DNA of 64,000 bases from Mesorhizobium sp. LNHC252B00 (GCF_000502955.1 NZ_AYWO01000001.1:156555-220554); one strand, 5' to 3'; shown: positions 1 through 8,739, numbered from the stretch's first letter. Translations and numbers: made by a program. Notes: generated from the sequence alone by a model not told the origin.

Positions 1-419
1 TCGCCATGGCTCATCCACACCTGGTGGCGCTGGCCAGGGGCCCAGAGGCCCTCGAACAGCGGACTGTCCTTCTCGATTTCGACAAAGGCGCGACCGAATT
101 CGCGATGGTTGGAGCTTTCAGCGACACCACCCATCTGCACGCACATGGCCATCTGGCCATAGCAGATGCCAAGCACCGGCACGCCGGCATCGAAGACGAC
201 CTGTGGCGCGCGCGGGCTGCCGATATCGGAGGTCGAAGCCGGGCCGCCGGACAGGATCACCGCTTTTGGGCTGATGCGCTTGAATGCCGCCTCGGCCGAC
301 TGGAACGGCACGATCTCGGAAAACACGCCGGCCTCGCGGATGCGGCGGGCGATAAGCTGGGTAAACTGGCTGCCGAAATCGACAATCAGGACGGTGTCGG
401 GATGATTGGCTGTTTTCAT
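1..419 (-). CDS. guaA: GMP synthase (glutamine-hydrolysing), N-terminal part, cut by window edge
   Basis: Only the first 139 codons are inside the window; the gene runs off the left edge. The translation begins [20 protein letters not shown] and continues through the class I glutamine amidotransferase domain, with the oxyanion strand (ILSGGPAS) and the nucleophile elbow GICYGQ carrying the catalytic Cys. GuaA converts XMP to GMP in the cytosol using glutamine nitrogen. The ATG at 419 fits the usual GuaA N-terminus. The next gene upstream (marR, 475-975) is in the same direction but 55 bp away, so a separate promoter is possible. The synthetase half is not visible. Confidence 0.95.
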   Translation of the reverse strand, partial: MKTANHPDTVLIVDFGSQFTQLIARRIREAGVFSEIVPFQSAEAAFKRISPKAVILSGGPASTSDIGSPRAPQVVFDAGVPVLGICYGQMAMCVQMGGVAESSNHREFGRAFVEIEKDSPLFEGLWAPGQRHQVWMSHG

Positions 420-474
420 GGCGAGCGTTTAGAGAAAGAAATGAGTCGGCGCAATGGGTTGCGAGGCCTGGCTG

Positions 475-975
475 TCACTTCGATTCCACGACTTCACCTT
501 CAGCGCCAGCGTCTTCACCCATTGCAGCAGCTTCTCCGGCCGCGAGCGCCCGCAGAGCGCCCATCAGCGCCGTGAACCGCTCCTCGCCAATGCGACCGAC
601 ATAGCGGCGCTCGATCTCCATCTTGATACGATCGCCGTCTCGCAAGGCATCCAGTCCCTTGCGGGTGTAGCGCACCAGCTTACCGCGGCCATCTTGCGGA
701 TCAGGCAGACGCTCGACGATACCTTCCGCCTCAAGGCCGTCGAGCAGTTGCTGGACCGCCTGCTTGGAGATTGCCGAGCGTTCGATCAATGCCGACTGCC
801 GCATGCCTGCCCTGGCGATGTGTCCAAGCAATCCGGCGCGCGCTTCGGTGAACCAGCCGTGACCGGCGGCCCGCATCGCAGTGGCAAAATCGGCCTGCCA
901 GGCACGGCTTGCCTGCCATAGCCGCCAGCCGATGTGATCGGGCGCTTCGGTTTTTTCGTCAAGATGCTTGACCAA
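475..975 (-). CDS. MarR-family transcriptional regulator
   Basis: About 166 aa with a winged-helix core: helix-turn-helix around AISKQAVQQLLDGLEAEGIV, then a wing with DPQDGRGKLVRYT, the typical D-x-R-G-K wing of MarR proteins. An ATG at 1038 would give 187 aa. A TTG at 975 preceded by GAGGGTG is preferred here because it leaves a perfect operator-like palindrome (997-1011) in the 5' untranslated region; the choice is inference. The gene is divergent from the small ORF at 1066, which is its likely regulatory target together with itself. The ligand is unknown. Confidence 0.85.
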   Translation of the reverse strand: MVKHLDEKTEAPDHIGWRLWQASRAWQADFATAMRAAGHGWFTEARAGLLGHIARAGMRQSALIERSAISKQAVQQLLDGLEAEGIVERLPDPQDGRGKLVRYTRKGLDALRDGDRIKMEIERRYVGRIGEERFTALMGALRALAAGEAAAMGEDAGAEGEVVESK

Positions 976-1011
976 ATTCAATTCACCCTCTAGATAGTCA
1001 AGTAGCTTGAC
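958..1011. promoter_or_regulatory. Pair of perfect inverted repeats, candidate MarR operators
   Basis: GTCAAG-ATG-CTTGAC lies at 958-972 and GTCAAG-TAG-CTTGAC at 997-1011. The two 15-bp sites have identical arms and their centres are 39 bp apart. The right copy is in the marR/ORF1066 intergenic region; the left copy lies just inside the marR frame. MarR dimers normally bind palindromes of this size, so autoregulation plus control of the divergent gene is the likely role. Binding itself is inferred. Confidence 0.65.
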
Positions 1012-1065
1012 CTTACGTGGCGACCATGGCCGAAGCAATCGCCGAATTCACTCAAGGAGAACAAT

Positions 1066-1392
1066 ATGACGGCACTGCAAAAGGAAAGTCTTGCAATCCT
1101 CATTCCAGGCATGACCCATGTGCTGGAGCGAAACGGCAAGGAGGCTTACGTCTATTTTGAGAACGAAGGTGCCGCGCACATGCTGCTCGATGATGGCGAG
1201 GCGCGCAGCGGTCGCTGGAGGATGCTCGATGACGGCTATGTCACGGACTGGGACACGGGTGTGACAGGGCGCTGGACCCTGCACCATGAACCGGGATCCA
1301 TCACCTACGTCAACCGCGACAATGCCGTTCGCTTCAGGATGATCGGGGTGCTGTTCGGCAACGCTAAGAACCTGCCGCGTCAGCAGCCCTGA
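1066..1392 (+). CDS. Small conserved-type hypothetical protein beside marR
   Basis: The product is 108 aa. The start has a strong ribosome site (AAGGAG at 1054-1059) six bases before the ATG. No signal peptide or membrane segment is visible. The middle is rich in aromatic, Gly and Asp residues (for example LLDDGEARSGRWRMLDDGYV), suggesting a small beta-rich soluble fold. I do not recognise a family. It is divergent from the MarR gene and sits directly behind the paired operators, so it is probably its regulated target. Its last 29 bp overlap the convergent mtnN gene. Confidence 0.7.
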   Translation: MTALQKESLAILIPGMTHVLERNGKEAYVYFENEGAAHMLLDDGEARSGRWRMLDDGYVTDWDTGVTGRWTLHHEPGSITYVNRDNAVRFRMIGVLFGNAKNLPRQQP

Positions 1393-2023
1393 GATCGATT
1401 GCGCCCGACTCGATCGCCTGTTCGAGGCGCGTGACGGCGTCTGCCAGCTTCTCGTCGATGACGTGCAAATATTCGGTCCAGTCGCCGACGTGCCTGAGAT
1501 CAGCCGCGCCGTCGGAAATGCCACGCAGTCCTATCAGTGGGACATCGAACAACTGGCAGGCGCGCAGGCAAGCGAAGGTTTCCATGTCGACCATGTCGGC
1601 GGCGATCGCATCATAGGCCGCACCGGTGACGATCGCACCCCCGGTCGATAGCGTCGCTTCCTTGATTCCAGGAATTCGCAGGGGCAGCGGAACCGTCACC
1701 GGCAGATCGAGAAACGGCGTCGCCCCTTTCTCGAAACCAAGCGGCGAGGCGTCGATGTCGCGGTAGCTGACCGAGACCGCCTGGTAGATTTCCGTCTGCT
1801 CCAGCGTCCGGCTGCCGGCTGAGCCGAGCGACACGACGAGATCCGGCAGCGCCTTCCGCGACTTCAGCCAGGAGAGATCGGCGCCTAGCCTGACGCCGGC
1901 CTCGACCGGGCCCACCCCCGTCATTAGTGGCGTGAACAGTTGCTTGAGGTGCGGGCCGTATTCGGCCTGGGCCGCCATGACGAAGAGGACGTCCTTGCCG
2001 CCTAGTCGCGCAACGTTGCCCAT
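1364..2023 (-). CDS. mtnN: 5'-methylthioadenosine/S-adenosylhomocysteine nucleosidase
   Basis: The 219-aa protein matches the PNP/UDP phosphorylase superfamily nucleosidases. The N-terminal segment FVMAAQAEYG carries the acid/base Glu, VDMETFA is the VxMExxA ribose-binding motif, and RGISDGA holds the catalytic Asp of the RxxSDxA motif. It cleaves methylthioadenosine and S-adenosylhomocysteine to adenine plus the thio-sugar, serving methionine salvage and removing inhibitory SAH. Length is close to the usual 230 aa. The thioesterase gene ends 4 bp upstream (2028), so the two are likely cotranscribed. Family members with strict MTA or SAH preference cannot be told apart here. Confidence 0.88.
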   Translation of the reverse strand: MGNVARLGGKDVLFVMAAQAEYGPHLKQLFTPLMTGVGPVEAGVRLGADLSWLKSRKALPDLVVSLGSAGSRTLEQTEIYQAVSVSYRDIDASPLGFEKGATPFLDLPVTVPLPLRIPGIKEATLSTGGAIVTGAAYDAIAADMVDMETFACLRACQLFDVPLIGLRGISDGAADLRHVGDWTEYLHVIDEKLADAVTRLEQAIESGAIDLRAADAAGS

Positions 2024-2027
2024 CGGA

Positions 2028-2486
2028 TCAGCCTTCTATGCCGTCGCGCCCGACCACCGTCATCATCGTTCCGGTCATGGTGGCGATCAGCTTGGCCTCG
2101 CCGTCGGCGGCAAAGGCATAGGCCTGGCCGTCGGCGACGATGATGGTGCGGCCGGGTTTGGTCACCGAGCCGCGGAACAGGAAGCGCTCGCCTCGGCCCG
2201 GCGCCAGCAGATTGACCTTGAATTCGATGGTCAGCACGCCCGAGTTTTCCGGCATCAGCGAAAACGCCGCATAGCCGCAAGCCGAGTCTAGCGCGATCGA
2301 AATGACGCCGGCGTGGAGAAAGCCGTGCTGCTGGGTGAGCGCGGCCGAATAGGGCATCTCGATCTCGATGATGCCGGGCGTCACCAGCGTCAGTTCGGCG
2401 CCGATCGTGGCCATCGCTTTCTGACGCGCGAAGGATGTCCTGACGCGGTCGTCATAGTCCGGGGCGGGTACGATCTTTGCTGCCAT
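2028..2486 (-). CDS. PaaI-type hotdog-fold thioesterase
   Basis: The 152-aa protein has the hotdog motif QHGFLHAGVISIALDSACG, in which the HGG-like loop and the Asp in the long helix are those of the PaaI/YbgC-like acyl-CoA thioesterases. The following strands (VLTIEFKVNLLAPGRGERF) match the central sheet. It probably hydrolyses an acyl- or aryl-CoA; the substrate cannot be read from sequence. It precedes mtnN with only 4 bp between the genes. The ATG at 2486 is followed by the expected N-terminal helix, so the start is comfortable. Confidence 0.85.
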   Translation of the reverse strand: MAAKIVPAPDYDDRVRTSFARQKAMATIGAELTLVTPGIIEIEMPYSAALTQQHGFLHAGVISIALDSACGYAAFSLMPENSGVLTIEFKVNLLAPGRGERFLFRGSVTKPGRTIIVADGQAYAFAADGEAKLIATMTGTMMTVVGRDGIEG

Positions 2487-2627
2487 GGCCGCTGCCTTCC
2501 TTTATGCGGATAAGCTTATTGCAGAGGCACTGGCGGCAGGCAAATGCTTTTGCTGCACTGCAGCAATCGGCCTCGTCCGCCTGCAGGGGTTTCACATCCG
2601 GCAGGGATTGGCGATCTCCGTTGAGGT

Positions 2628-3917
2628 TCAGGCCGACCTGCGCAACGCACAGAAGTAAAACCCGTCGGTGCCGCTCAGCGCCGGCGACAGCGAGATGTCC
2701 CCTTCGACACCGATGCGTGCGGCTGCCGCGTGGCCGGGAAAACGGCCGTCCCAGAGCGCGCGATGATCGACCGGGACAAATCCGCTGTTGCGGTCGAGGA
2801 AGGCCGCGACCTGCTCCCCATTCTCCTCATCGAAGACCGAGCAAGTGATGTAAACCAGCAGGCCGCCCGACTTGACATAGGTTTTTGCCGCATCGAGGAT
2901 CGTCGACTGCTCACCCTTGCGGGCATCGAGCTGCCTTTGCGTCAGCCGCCATTTGGCGTCGGGACGGCGCCGCCATGTGCCGCTGCCGGTGCAGGGCGCA
3001 TCCACCAGCACGACGTCCATGTGGCTGCCGAGCGGCGCGAGTTCGGACGGCTTGGTGACGATCTGGATATTGCGGTTTTCCGAACGACGGATGCGGTCGA
3101 AGATCGGCGCCAGCCGCGCCTTTTCGGCGTCGTGGGCGAAGATCTGGCCTGTATTGCCCATCGAAGCCGAGAGCGCCAGCGTCTTGCCGCCGGCGCCGGC
3201 GCAGAAATCCAGCACCTGCATGCCGGCTTCGGCCCCGGCAAGGGCGGCCACCACCTGCGAGCCTTCGTCCTGGACCTCGAACCAGCCTTTCTGGAAGGCC
3301 GGCTCAGCCTGGACGTTCGGATGCCTGCCGTCGCCGTCGATCGGCGGAATGCGGATACCCTGCGGGGCAATTGCCGCGGGTTTCGCGCCGGTACCCGACA
3401 GTTCGGCCAGCACCTTGACGCGATCGGCCTGCAAGGTGTTGACCCTGAGGTCAAGCGGCGGGCGTGTCGCAAGCGCCGCTCCCTCGTCGACCCAGGTCGG
3501 GCCAAAGGCTCGCTCGAAAAGCGGCGCGCACCAATCCGGTATGTCGGCCCGTATCGCGCCCGGCGCATCGGCAAGCCGGCGTTCGGCAATTGCCTGAAGC
3601 TCGGCGGCAGTGAGCAGCGGCGGTGCGAACTTGTCGCCTTCGAGCGCGTCGTTGAGCGATTGCGCGGTCTGGCCCCATTCGAGAAGCAGGGCGCCGAAGC
3701 CGATGGCGCGCGGCGTGTCCTCGCCCAAAAGCCAGCCGGCGGACCGCTTGTGGCGCAAGGCATCATAAACGATGTTGCCGATCGCCGCGCGGTCACCGCC
3801 GCCGGCGAAGCGATGCGACAGGCCCCAGTCCTTCAGCGCGTCCGCCACCGGCCGGTGGCGCCGGCCGATGTCTTCCAGCACTTCGATGGCCGCAGCCAGC
3901 CGTCCGCCCAGTCGCAT
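2628..3917 (-). CDS. rsmB: 16S rRNA (cytosine-C5) methyltransferase, RsmB/NOP family
   Basis: The 429-aa protein has an N-terminal NusB-like all-helical domain (about residues 1-130) and a C-terminal SAM-dependent methyltransferase. Visible motifs are VLDFCAGAGGKTLAL (motif I, SAM binding), VDAPCTGSGTWRR (motif IV with the first Cys) and YITCSVFDEENGEQV (motif VI with the second Cys). This arrangement fits RsmB (m5C967) or a close NOP2/Sun relative acting on 16S rRNA. It is transcribed alone: its neighbours are a 141-bp gap downstream and a 316-bp gap upstream. Confidence 0.88.
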   Translation of the reverse strand: MRLGGRLAAAIEVLEDIGRRHRPVADALKDWGLSHRFAGGGDRAAIGNIVYDALRHKRSAGWLLGEDTPRAIGFGALLLEWGQTAQSLNDALEGDKFAPPLLTAAELQAIAERRLADAPGAIRADIPDWCAPLFERAFGPTWVDEGAALATRPPLDLRVNTLQADRVKVLAELSGTGAKPAAIAPQGIRIPPIDGDGRHPNVQAEPAFQKGWFEVQDEGSQVVAALAGAEAGMQVLDFCAGAGGKTLALSASMGNTGQIFAHDAEKARLAPIFDRIRRSENRNIQIVTKPSELAPLGSHMDVVLVDAPCTGSGTWRRRPDAKWRLTQRQLDARKGEQSTILDAAKTYVKSGGLLVYITCSVFDEENGEQVAAFLDRNSGFVPVDHRALWDGRFPGHAAAARIGVEGDISLSPALSGTDGFYFCALRRSA

Positions 3918-4233
3918 TCGTCATTCCATCAAATCGAGCACATGATCTCAGCCTGCTCTTAGAGCCTTTCGCGCCTGGATTGAACCCCGCTTCCGCCTGG
4001 CGACGACGCGGCAACCCAAACCGAGACCAGCGACCCAACCAGTAAATGTCTCAGGCCGGCGGCAGCAGATCGATCAATAGATCAAAGATCTCTAATATTC
4101 GTGACCGGCGACCGCAAGCATGGCACGTGGCGCAATAGCTCTGCTTCCCAAATTTTTCCGTTGAGAATACTCTTGGCGCCATGATTCGCGGCGCAGAAAA
4201 GACGGACCGGCGGATCGCTACGAGGAGAGGGCA
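3918..4233. other. 316-bp intergenic region between rsmB and aqpZ
   Basis: This region lies between two divergent genes and must carry both promoters. I see no convincing ORF, tRNA or terminator. The stretch next to aqpZ is AT-richer (about 4080-4180) than the surroundings, as expected for promoter DNA. No clear -35/-10 pair could be assigned. Confidence 0.5.
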
Positions 4234-4911
4234 ATGAAAACTTATCTGGCGGAAGTTCTAGGCACATTTCTATTGGTGTTCATCGGTACGGCGTCGGTGG
4301 TTACGGGTGGTTTCGGCGGCGCTCTGCCGCTCGGGCAGGAAGGCATCGGCCTGGCGTTCGGCATCGGCCTCATTGCGGCGGCCTATGCGATCGGCCCCAT
4401 TTCGGGCGCGCATCTCAATCCGGCGGTGACGCTCGGCGTCTTCCTTGCCGGCCGGCTGCCGGCCAAGGACGTCATCCCCTACTGGATCGCGCAGGTCATT
4501 GGCGCCATCCTCGCCTCGCTGGCGTTGTGGATCATTGTCTTCGGCCAGGTTGGCGGACACACTGGCGGCTTCGGCGCCAATGGCTGGGACGTGGCCAAAT
4601 GGGGTGTCAGCTCGGCGTTCCTGTGGGAAGTGATCGGCACCTTCACCTTCGTCACCGTAATCCTCGGCGTCACGGCTGAAAAGCACTCGACGGCGTTCGC
4701 CGGGCTGGTCATCGGCTTGACGCTGGCAGGGTTGCATTTCGCCATCATCCCGGTGACCGGCACCTCGCTCAACCCGGCCCGTTCGATCGGCCCGGCGCTG
4801 TTTTCCGGCACTGCCGCGATCGGCCAGCTCTGGCTGTTCATCGTTGCACCGTTGATCGGCGGCGCCATCGCCGGCGTCGTCGCCAAGGCGCGTGTCTTCG
4901 AGAAGGACTGA
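4234..4911 (+). CDS. aqpZ: Aquaporin Z, water channel
   Basis: The 225-aa inner-membrane MIP-family protein has six membrane segments and two half-helices. The two NPA boxes are GAHLNPAVT and TSLNPARS. The residues that make AqpZ water-selective are present: His in LHFAIIPVTGTS, the following Thr, and Arg right after the second NPA; the position equal to E. coli Phe43 is Tyr. Glycerol-facilitator features are absent. It has its own promoter region and is followed by a clear intrinsic terminator at 4949, so it is monocistronic. Confidence 0.95.
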   Translation: MKTYLAEVLGTFLLVFIGTASVVTGGFGGALPLGQEGIGLAFGIGLIAAAYAIGPISGAHLNPAVTLGVFLAGRLPAKDVIPYWIAQVIGAILASLALWIIVFGQVGGHTGGFGANGWDVAKWGVSSAFLWEVIGTFTFVTVILGVTAEKHSTAFAGLVIGLTLAGLHFAIIPVTGTSLNPARSIGPALFSGTAAIGQLWLFIVAPLIGGAIAGVVAKARVFEKD

Positions 4912-4944
4912 GCTTCGGAAGGTTGAATACAAAGACCAGAATAC

Positions 4945-4975
4945 AAAAGGCGCGGGCATCGTCCGCGCCTTTTTG
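4945..4975 (+). terminator. Intrinsic terminator of aqpZ
   Basis: A 7-bp GC stem GGCGCGG / CCGCGCC (4949-4955 with 4963-4969) has a 7-nt loop and is followed by TTTTTGTT. It begins 37 bp after the aqpZ stop. An A-run on the left also lets it work weakly for the minus strand. Confidence 0.9.
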
Positions 4976-5051
4976 TTAGCGACAGACGCGTCGAATTCTC
5001 ATCAGCAGCTCGGCCTCAAAGGCGTGATCAATCTCGGCATTTTGGCCAGGA

Positions 5052-6512
5052 TCAGATGCTTTTTGAGAAACAGGTTTTCAGCACGGTCCGAAATTTCTGC
5101 ATGGTGTTTTCGGTTGTCTGCGCATCAGCAGCCGCAAAGCCCATGACAAGGCCGTTCTGTTTCGTGCCGTGACGGTACTGAATCGACAACGCCGACAAAT
5201 TGATCCCGTGCTGGAGCGCCGCCTCGGCAATCGAGGTGTCGTTACATCCCTCGCGGAAAATGCCGACAACCTGGATCCCGGACTCGGTGGCGTGGAAATC
5301 CAGCCATTCTCCGAGATGTCTCTGTGAGCTTTCCAGGAAGAACTGCCGCCTGTCCGCATAGAGACGCCGCATGCGCCTGAGATGGCGGGTGAAGTGGCCC
5401 TCGTTCATGAAGTCGGCCAGAGCGGCCTGGGTAAGCAATGGGGCAAACTGGCCGGTCACGCTCATCGCCGCTACGATCGTAGGGTCGATGACCTTGGGCG
5501 CCACCAGAAAGCCCAGGCGCATGGCTGGAAACAGTATCTTCGCGAAGGTGCCGACATAGACCACGCGATTTGACGCGCCGATGCCCTGCAGCGCGGGAAT
5601 CGGTTGTCCTTGAAATCGGTACTCGCCGTCATAGTCGTCCTCGATGATCCATGAGCGCCAGGTCTCGGCCATGTGCAAGAGGTTGAGCCGCTGTTCCATC
5701 GGCATGGTTATCCCGAGAGGGTGATGGCAGGAGGGCGTCACAAAAATCATGCGCGGAATGACAGGCGGTGGATCAAGATCCCACCCTGCATTGCTCACCC
5801 GCAGCGGAGCCAGCTTCGCTCCCGCCGAGACGAAGGCCGAACCTGCGCCGTAGTATCCTGGCTCCTCCATCCATACCGTGTCGCCTTCATCGATCAGCAG
5901 CCGAGCAAGAAGATCGAACGCCGACTGGGCACCATTGGTCACGACGATCTGCTCCGGGCTGCACTTCACGCCGCGCGAGGCCGTGAGATAGCGAGCTATG
6001 GCTTCGCAAAGCGGAGGATAGCCTTTCACATGATAGGTCCCGAAAAGGTCGATATGCGCAAATTTTGCACGGCGACTGAGCAGCTTCGACCAGGTGTTGA
6101 AAGGAAAGTTATCCGGGTCGGGCATGCCGGGGTGAAATGCCAGCATGCCGGGCCGGCCATGATGGTAGGGTTGGGCGAGCATGGTCTGCCCACGCAAGGA
6201 TATCGGGTTCTCGTCCGCTGACGAGACGTGTTCCTGCACCGCCAACCTGGTCGGCAGATCCATCACCACGGAGGGCCTGCGCGGCCGTATGGCCAGGTAG
6301 CCTTCCAGCGCCAGTTGGTCGCAAGCGGCAATCACGGTGTTGCGGCCGACGTGCAGGTCCCGCGCCATGACCCGTGTCGAGGGCAGCGCGTGACCGCTCG
6401 GCAACACGCGGTGCTCGATCAGGTCGCGCAACTGGACATAGAGCTGCCGATGCAAATTGGCGGGACTCTCGCGGTCCAGCGCAATGCCGTCGATCGGAAA
6501 ACTGGTCTTCAT
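5052..6512 (-). CDS. MocR/PdxR-type regulator: GntR winged helix fused to aminotransferase-like domain
   Basis: The product is 486 aa. Residues 10-80 form a GntR-type winged helix (PANLHRQLYVQLRDLIEHRV, then LPSTRVMARDLHVGRNTVIAA). After a linker, residues 130-480 have the fold type I aminotransferase domain, with the PLP-binding Lys in GTFAKILFPAMRLGF and the Asp of IIEDDYDGEY. Such proteins bind PLP adducts as effectors and control an adjacent divergent operon. Here that operon has MocA-, MocC- and MocB-like genes, and MocR of the Sinorhizobium rhizopine locus is the name-giving member of this family. Orthology to MocR is inferred from context only. Confidence 0.9.
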   Translation of the reverse strand: MKTSFPIDGIALDRESPANLHRQLYVQLRDLIEHRVLPSGHALPSTRVMARDLHVGRNTVIAACDQLALEGYLAIRPRRPSVVMDLPTRLAVQEHVSSADENPISLRGQTMLAQPYHHGRPGMLAFHPGMPDPDNFPFNTWSKLLSRRAKFAHIDLFGTYHVKGYPPLCEAIARYLTASRGVKCSPEQIVVTNGAQSAFDLLARLLIDEGDTVWMEEPGYYGAGSAFVSAGAKLAPLRVSNAGWDLDPPPVIPRMIFVTPSCHHPLGITMPMEQRLNLLHMAETWRSWIIEDDYDGEYRFQGQPIPALQGIGASNRVVYVGTFAKILFPAMRLGFLVAPKVIDPTIVAAMSVTGQFAPLLTQAALADFMNEGHFTRHLRRMRRLYADRRQFFLESSQRHLGEWLDFHATESGIQVVGIFREGCNDTSIAEAALQHGINLSALSIQYRHGTKQNGLVMGFAAADAQTTENTMQKFRTVLKTCFSKSI

Positions 6513-6515
6513 CGT

Positions 6516-6557
6516 GGTTCCACAAAATCAGAACGATCTGGTTCTAACAATGGAACC
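6516..6557. promoter_or_regulatory. Cluster of GGTTC half-sites in the mocR/mocA-like intergenic region
   Basis: GGTTC occurs at 6516-6520 and 6540-6544, and its complement GAACC at 6553-6557. The last two form GGTTC-N8-GAACC, and GAAC-N6-GTTC (6531-6544) overlaps it. A further GGTTC is at 6591-6595. MocR-type regulators bind repeated half-sites in the space between regulator and target, so these are the best operator candidates. No binding evidence exists here. Confidence 0.55.
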
Positions 6558-6610
6558 AAAGCAGCCTTAGGCTCAAGAAGAATGCGATCAGGTTCAGATG
6601 GGGCTGACCG

Positions 6611-7729
6611 ATGCAAAGCATAAAGGTGGGTGTGATCGGTGCGGGCGGTGTCGCCCAGGTCGAGCACATTCCCAATCTGCTCAGATTGCACCGGCAGTTC
6701 GAGATCCTCGGCGTCTATGATCCTTCGCGCAAAGTCCGCGACTTTGTCGGCGACGAGTTCGGCCTCGAGACATTCGCCGATCTAGACCAGCTTCTCGCCA
6801 TGCCGCTCGACGCCGTGGTCATCGCCTCGCCGGATGCGTTGCACTGGGAACAGGCTCTCGTCGCCCTTGCCAGAGGGCTGCATGTCTTCTGCGAAAAGCC
6901 GCTTTGCTATAGCCCCGGGGATATCGACGACTTGATCTCTGCCAGGGATCGCGCCGGGGTGGTGCTTCAGGTCGGCTACATGAAGCGTTTCGATCCGAGC
7001 TACGAGGCGGCATTGAAAATGCTGCCGGGCACAGCGCAAACGCTTCGCTACATTTCGGTCGAGGTCAGCGATCCCGACGCGTGGCCGTTCGTGCGGCACC
7101 ATTCGACATGCCGGGGTGACGACGTCGCGGCGGGGTTGGCTGCCTTGACCGAAGCCAGGCAGCGCGAGCAGGTGAACCGCGCGGTGCCCGGATTGGACGA
7201 TCCCGACGCGTTTCGTGGCTTTGTCGGCGCCTACTGTTCGGCGCTCGTGCACGACGTGAACGCCGTGCATGGGCTGCTCGATGCGCTCGGCGTCGCGGAT
7301 GGCGAGATTGTCGGCGCCTCGCTTTTCGCGAGGGGCGAAGGCGGCCACGGCGCCGTGCGGCTGCTCGGCGGCCAGGCACTGTGGAGCATGGCGCATCTGG
7401 CCGTTCCGGGGCTCGCCGACTACCGCGAGCGCATCACGCTTTACTTCGATGACGCCGCGCTCGAGCTGGAATTCCCCTCGCCCTATCTCAATCACCAGCC
7501 GACGCAGCTGAGCCTGCGGGCAAGCGACGGCCACACCCTCTCCAGCCGGGAGATTCGAAGCGGCTACGAAGAGGCGTTCGTCGAAGAACTGAAAGGTTTC
7601 TGGTCGGCGATCGTCGAACGAACGCCGGTGCGCAACACGGCCGAACACGCGCGTCGCGACATGGTGCTGCTGGCCGGCCTCGCGCGGCACCACCTTGGCC
7701 AGCTCAAGCAATCAGGAGTTCGCCCGTGA
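6611..7729 (+). CDS. Gfo/Idh/MocA-family NAD(P)-dependent oxidoreductase
   Basis: The product is 372 aa. The N-terminal Rossmann fold starts GVIGAGGVAQVEHIPNLLRL, and the family signature CEKPL lies near residue 97 (HVFCEKPLCYSP). The C-terminal part is the alpha/beta substrate domain. Members oxidise inositols, inosamines and sugars. It is the first gene of an operon: its stop overlaps the GTG of the next gene (GTGA, 7726-7729). With the following IolE/MocC- and MocB-like genes it resembles the rhizopine or inositol catabolic loci of rhizobia. Exact substrate not determined. Confidence 0.9.
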   Translation: MQSIKVGVIGAGGVAQVEHIPNLLRLHRQFEILGVYDPSRKVRDFVGDEFGLETFADLDQLLAMPLDAVVIASPDALHWEQALVALARGLHVFCEKPLCYSPGDIDDLISARDRAGVVLQVGYMKRFDPSYEAALKMLPGTAQTLRYISVEVSDPDAWPFVRHHSTCRGDDVAAGLAALTEARQREQVNRAVPGLDDPDAFRGFVGAYCSALVHDVNAVHGLLDALGVADGEIVGASLFARGEGGHGAVRLLGGQALWSMAHLAVPGLADYRERITLYFDDAALELEFPSPYLNHQPTQLSLRASDGHTLSSREIRSGYEEAFVEELKGFWSAIVERTPVRNTAEHARRDMVLLAGLARHHLGQLKQSGVRP

Positions 7730-8625
7730 AGGTTCGCATAGGCATCAATCCGATCACCTGGACCAACGATGACGTGCCGGAACTGGGTGGCGACACTCCG
7801 CTCGAGGTCTGTCTTCGCGAAACCAAGCAGGCCGGCTATTCCGGCACCGAGCTAGGCGGAAAGTTTCCGCGCCAATCGGCTGAACTGAGGCCTATCATGG
7901 CGCGGCACGGCCTTGCTGTGATTTCCGGTTGGTATGATGGCTGCTGCGACGAGAAGGAAGTCGGTGCGGAAATGGATGCGATCACGCCGCATCTCCAGCT
8001 TCTGAAGGATATGGGCTCGACCCACGTCGTCTATGCCGACACGTCGCGGGGGCGCCACAATGCCATTTGGGGGCCGATCTCGCAGCGCCCGGCCCTCGGC
8101 CCGGAGGAATGGCCGGCCTATGGCAGAAAACTGACCGCGCTGGCCGAGAGGATGGCGGATTTCGGTGTGCGCATGGCCTTCCATCATCATATGGGGACCA
8201 TCGTCGAGACCGATGCCGAGGTGGGCTTGCTGATGCGGCACACCGGCGAGGCGGTCGGCCTTCTCTACGACACCGGCCATTCGATATTTTCAGGCGGCGA
8301 CCCGCTGGCTTTGGTCAAGGCGCATGTCAAACGCGTCGTGCATGTGCATTGCAAGGACGCGCGCAAGTCCGTCCTTGATCGTGCCCGCGCCGAGGACATG
8401 AGTTTCATGGGCGCGGTCATGGAAGGGATCTTCACGGTCCCCGGCGACGGGTTCATCGATTATCCGGCCATTTTGCGGGTGCTTGCGGACAACGGCTACA
8501 GCGGCTGGCTGGTCGTCGAGGCCGAGCAGGATCCAAACAAGGCCAACCCGCTGATCTATGCGACAATGGGATTCCAAAATCTGTCGCGCATGGCCAGCGA
8601 GGCCGGATTTACAGTCTTGAAATGA
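7726..8625 (+). CDS. IolE/MocC-family sugar phosphate isomerase/epimerase fold protein
   Basis: The 299-aa protein has an AP-endonuclease-2-type TIM barrel. It begins VRIGINPITWTNDD, close to IolE (myo-inosose-2 dehydratase) and MocC. Metal-ligand-like positions are seen in FHHHMGTIVET, LLYDTGHSIFSGGDP, HVHCKDAR and VVEAEQDP. The GTG start overlaps the upstream stop, indicating translational coupling. Likely role: dehydration or isomerisation of the keto-cyclitol made by the upstream dehydrogenase. MocC versus IolE function cannot be settled from sequence, but the other iol genes are not in this window. Confidence 0.87.
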   Translation: MKVRIGINPITWTNDDVPELGGDTPLEVCLRETKQAGYSGTELGGKFPRQSAELRPIMARHGLAVISGWYDGCCDEKEVGAEMDAITPHLQLLKDMGSTHVVYADTSRGRHNAIWGPISQRPALGPEEWPAYGRKLTALAERMADFGVRMAFHHHMGTIVETDAEVGLLMRHTGEAVGLLYDTGHSIFSGGDPLALVKAHVKRVVHVHCKDARKSVLDRARAEDMSFMGAVMEGIFTVPGDGFIDYPAILRVLADNGYSGWLVVEAEQDPNKANPLIYATMGFQNLSRMASEAGFTVLK

Positions 8626-8627
8626 TC

Positions 8628-8646
8628 GAGGCCGCGATGCGGCCTC
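8628..8646 (+). other. Stem-loop between mocC-like and binding-protein genes
   Basis: GAGGCCGC / GCGGCCTC form a perfect 8-bp stem with a 3-nt loop, three bases after the mocC-like stop. There is no T-run, so it is more likely an mRNA-stabilising or processing hairpin than a terminator. It may separate expression of the enzyme genes from that of the highly expressed binding protein. Confidence 0.5.
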
Positions 8647-8739
8647 CAGGGAACCAGTGCTGATGAATGAGACTGGACTGAAGGGGCAACTGGACTGCCG
8701 ACCGTAATTGCGGCGGCGGAAAACAAACAGGAGGTTATT

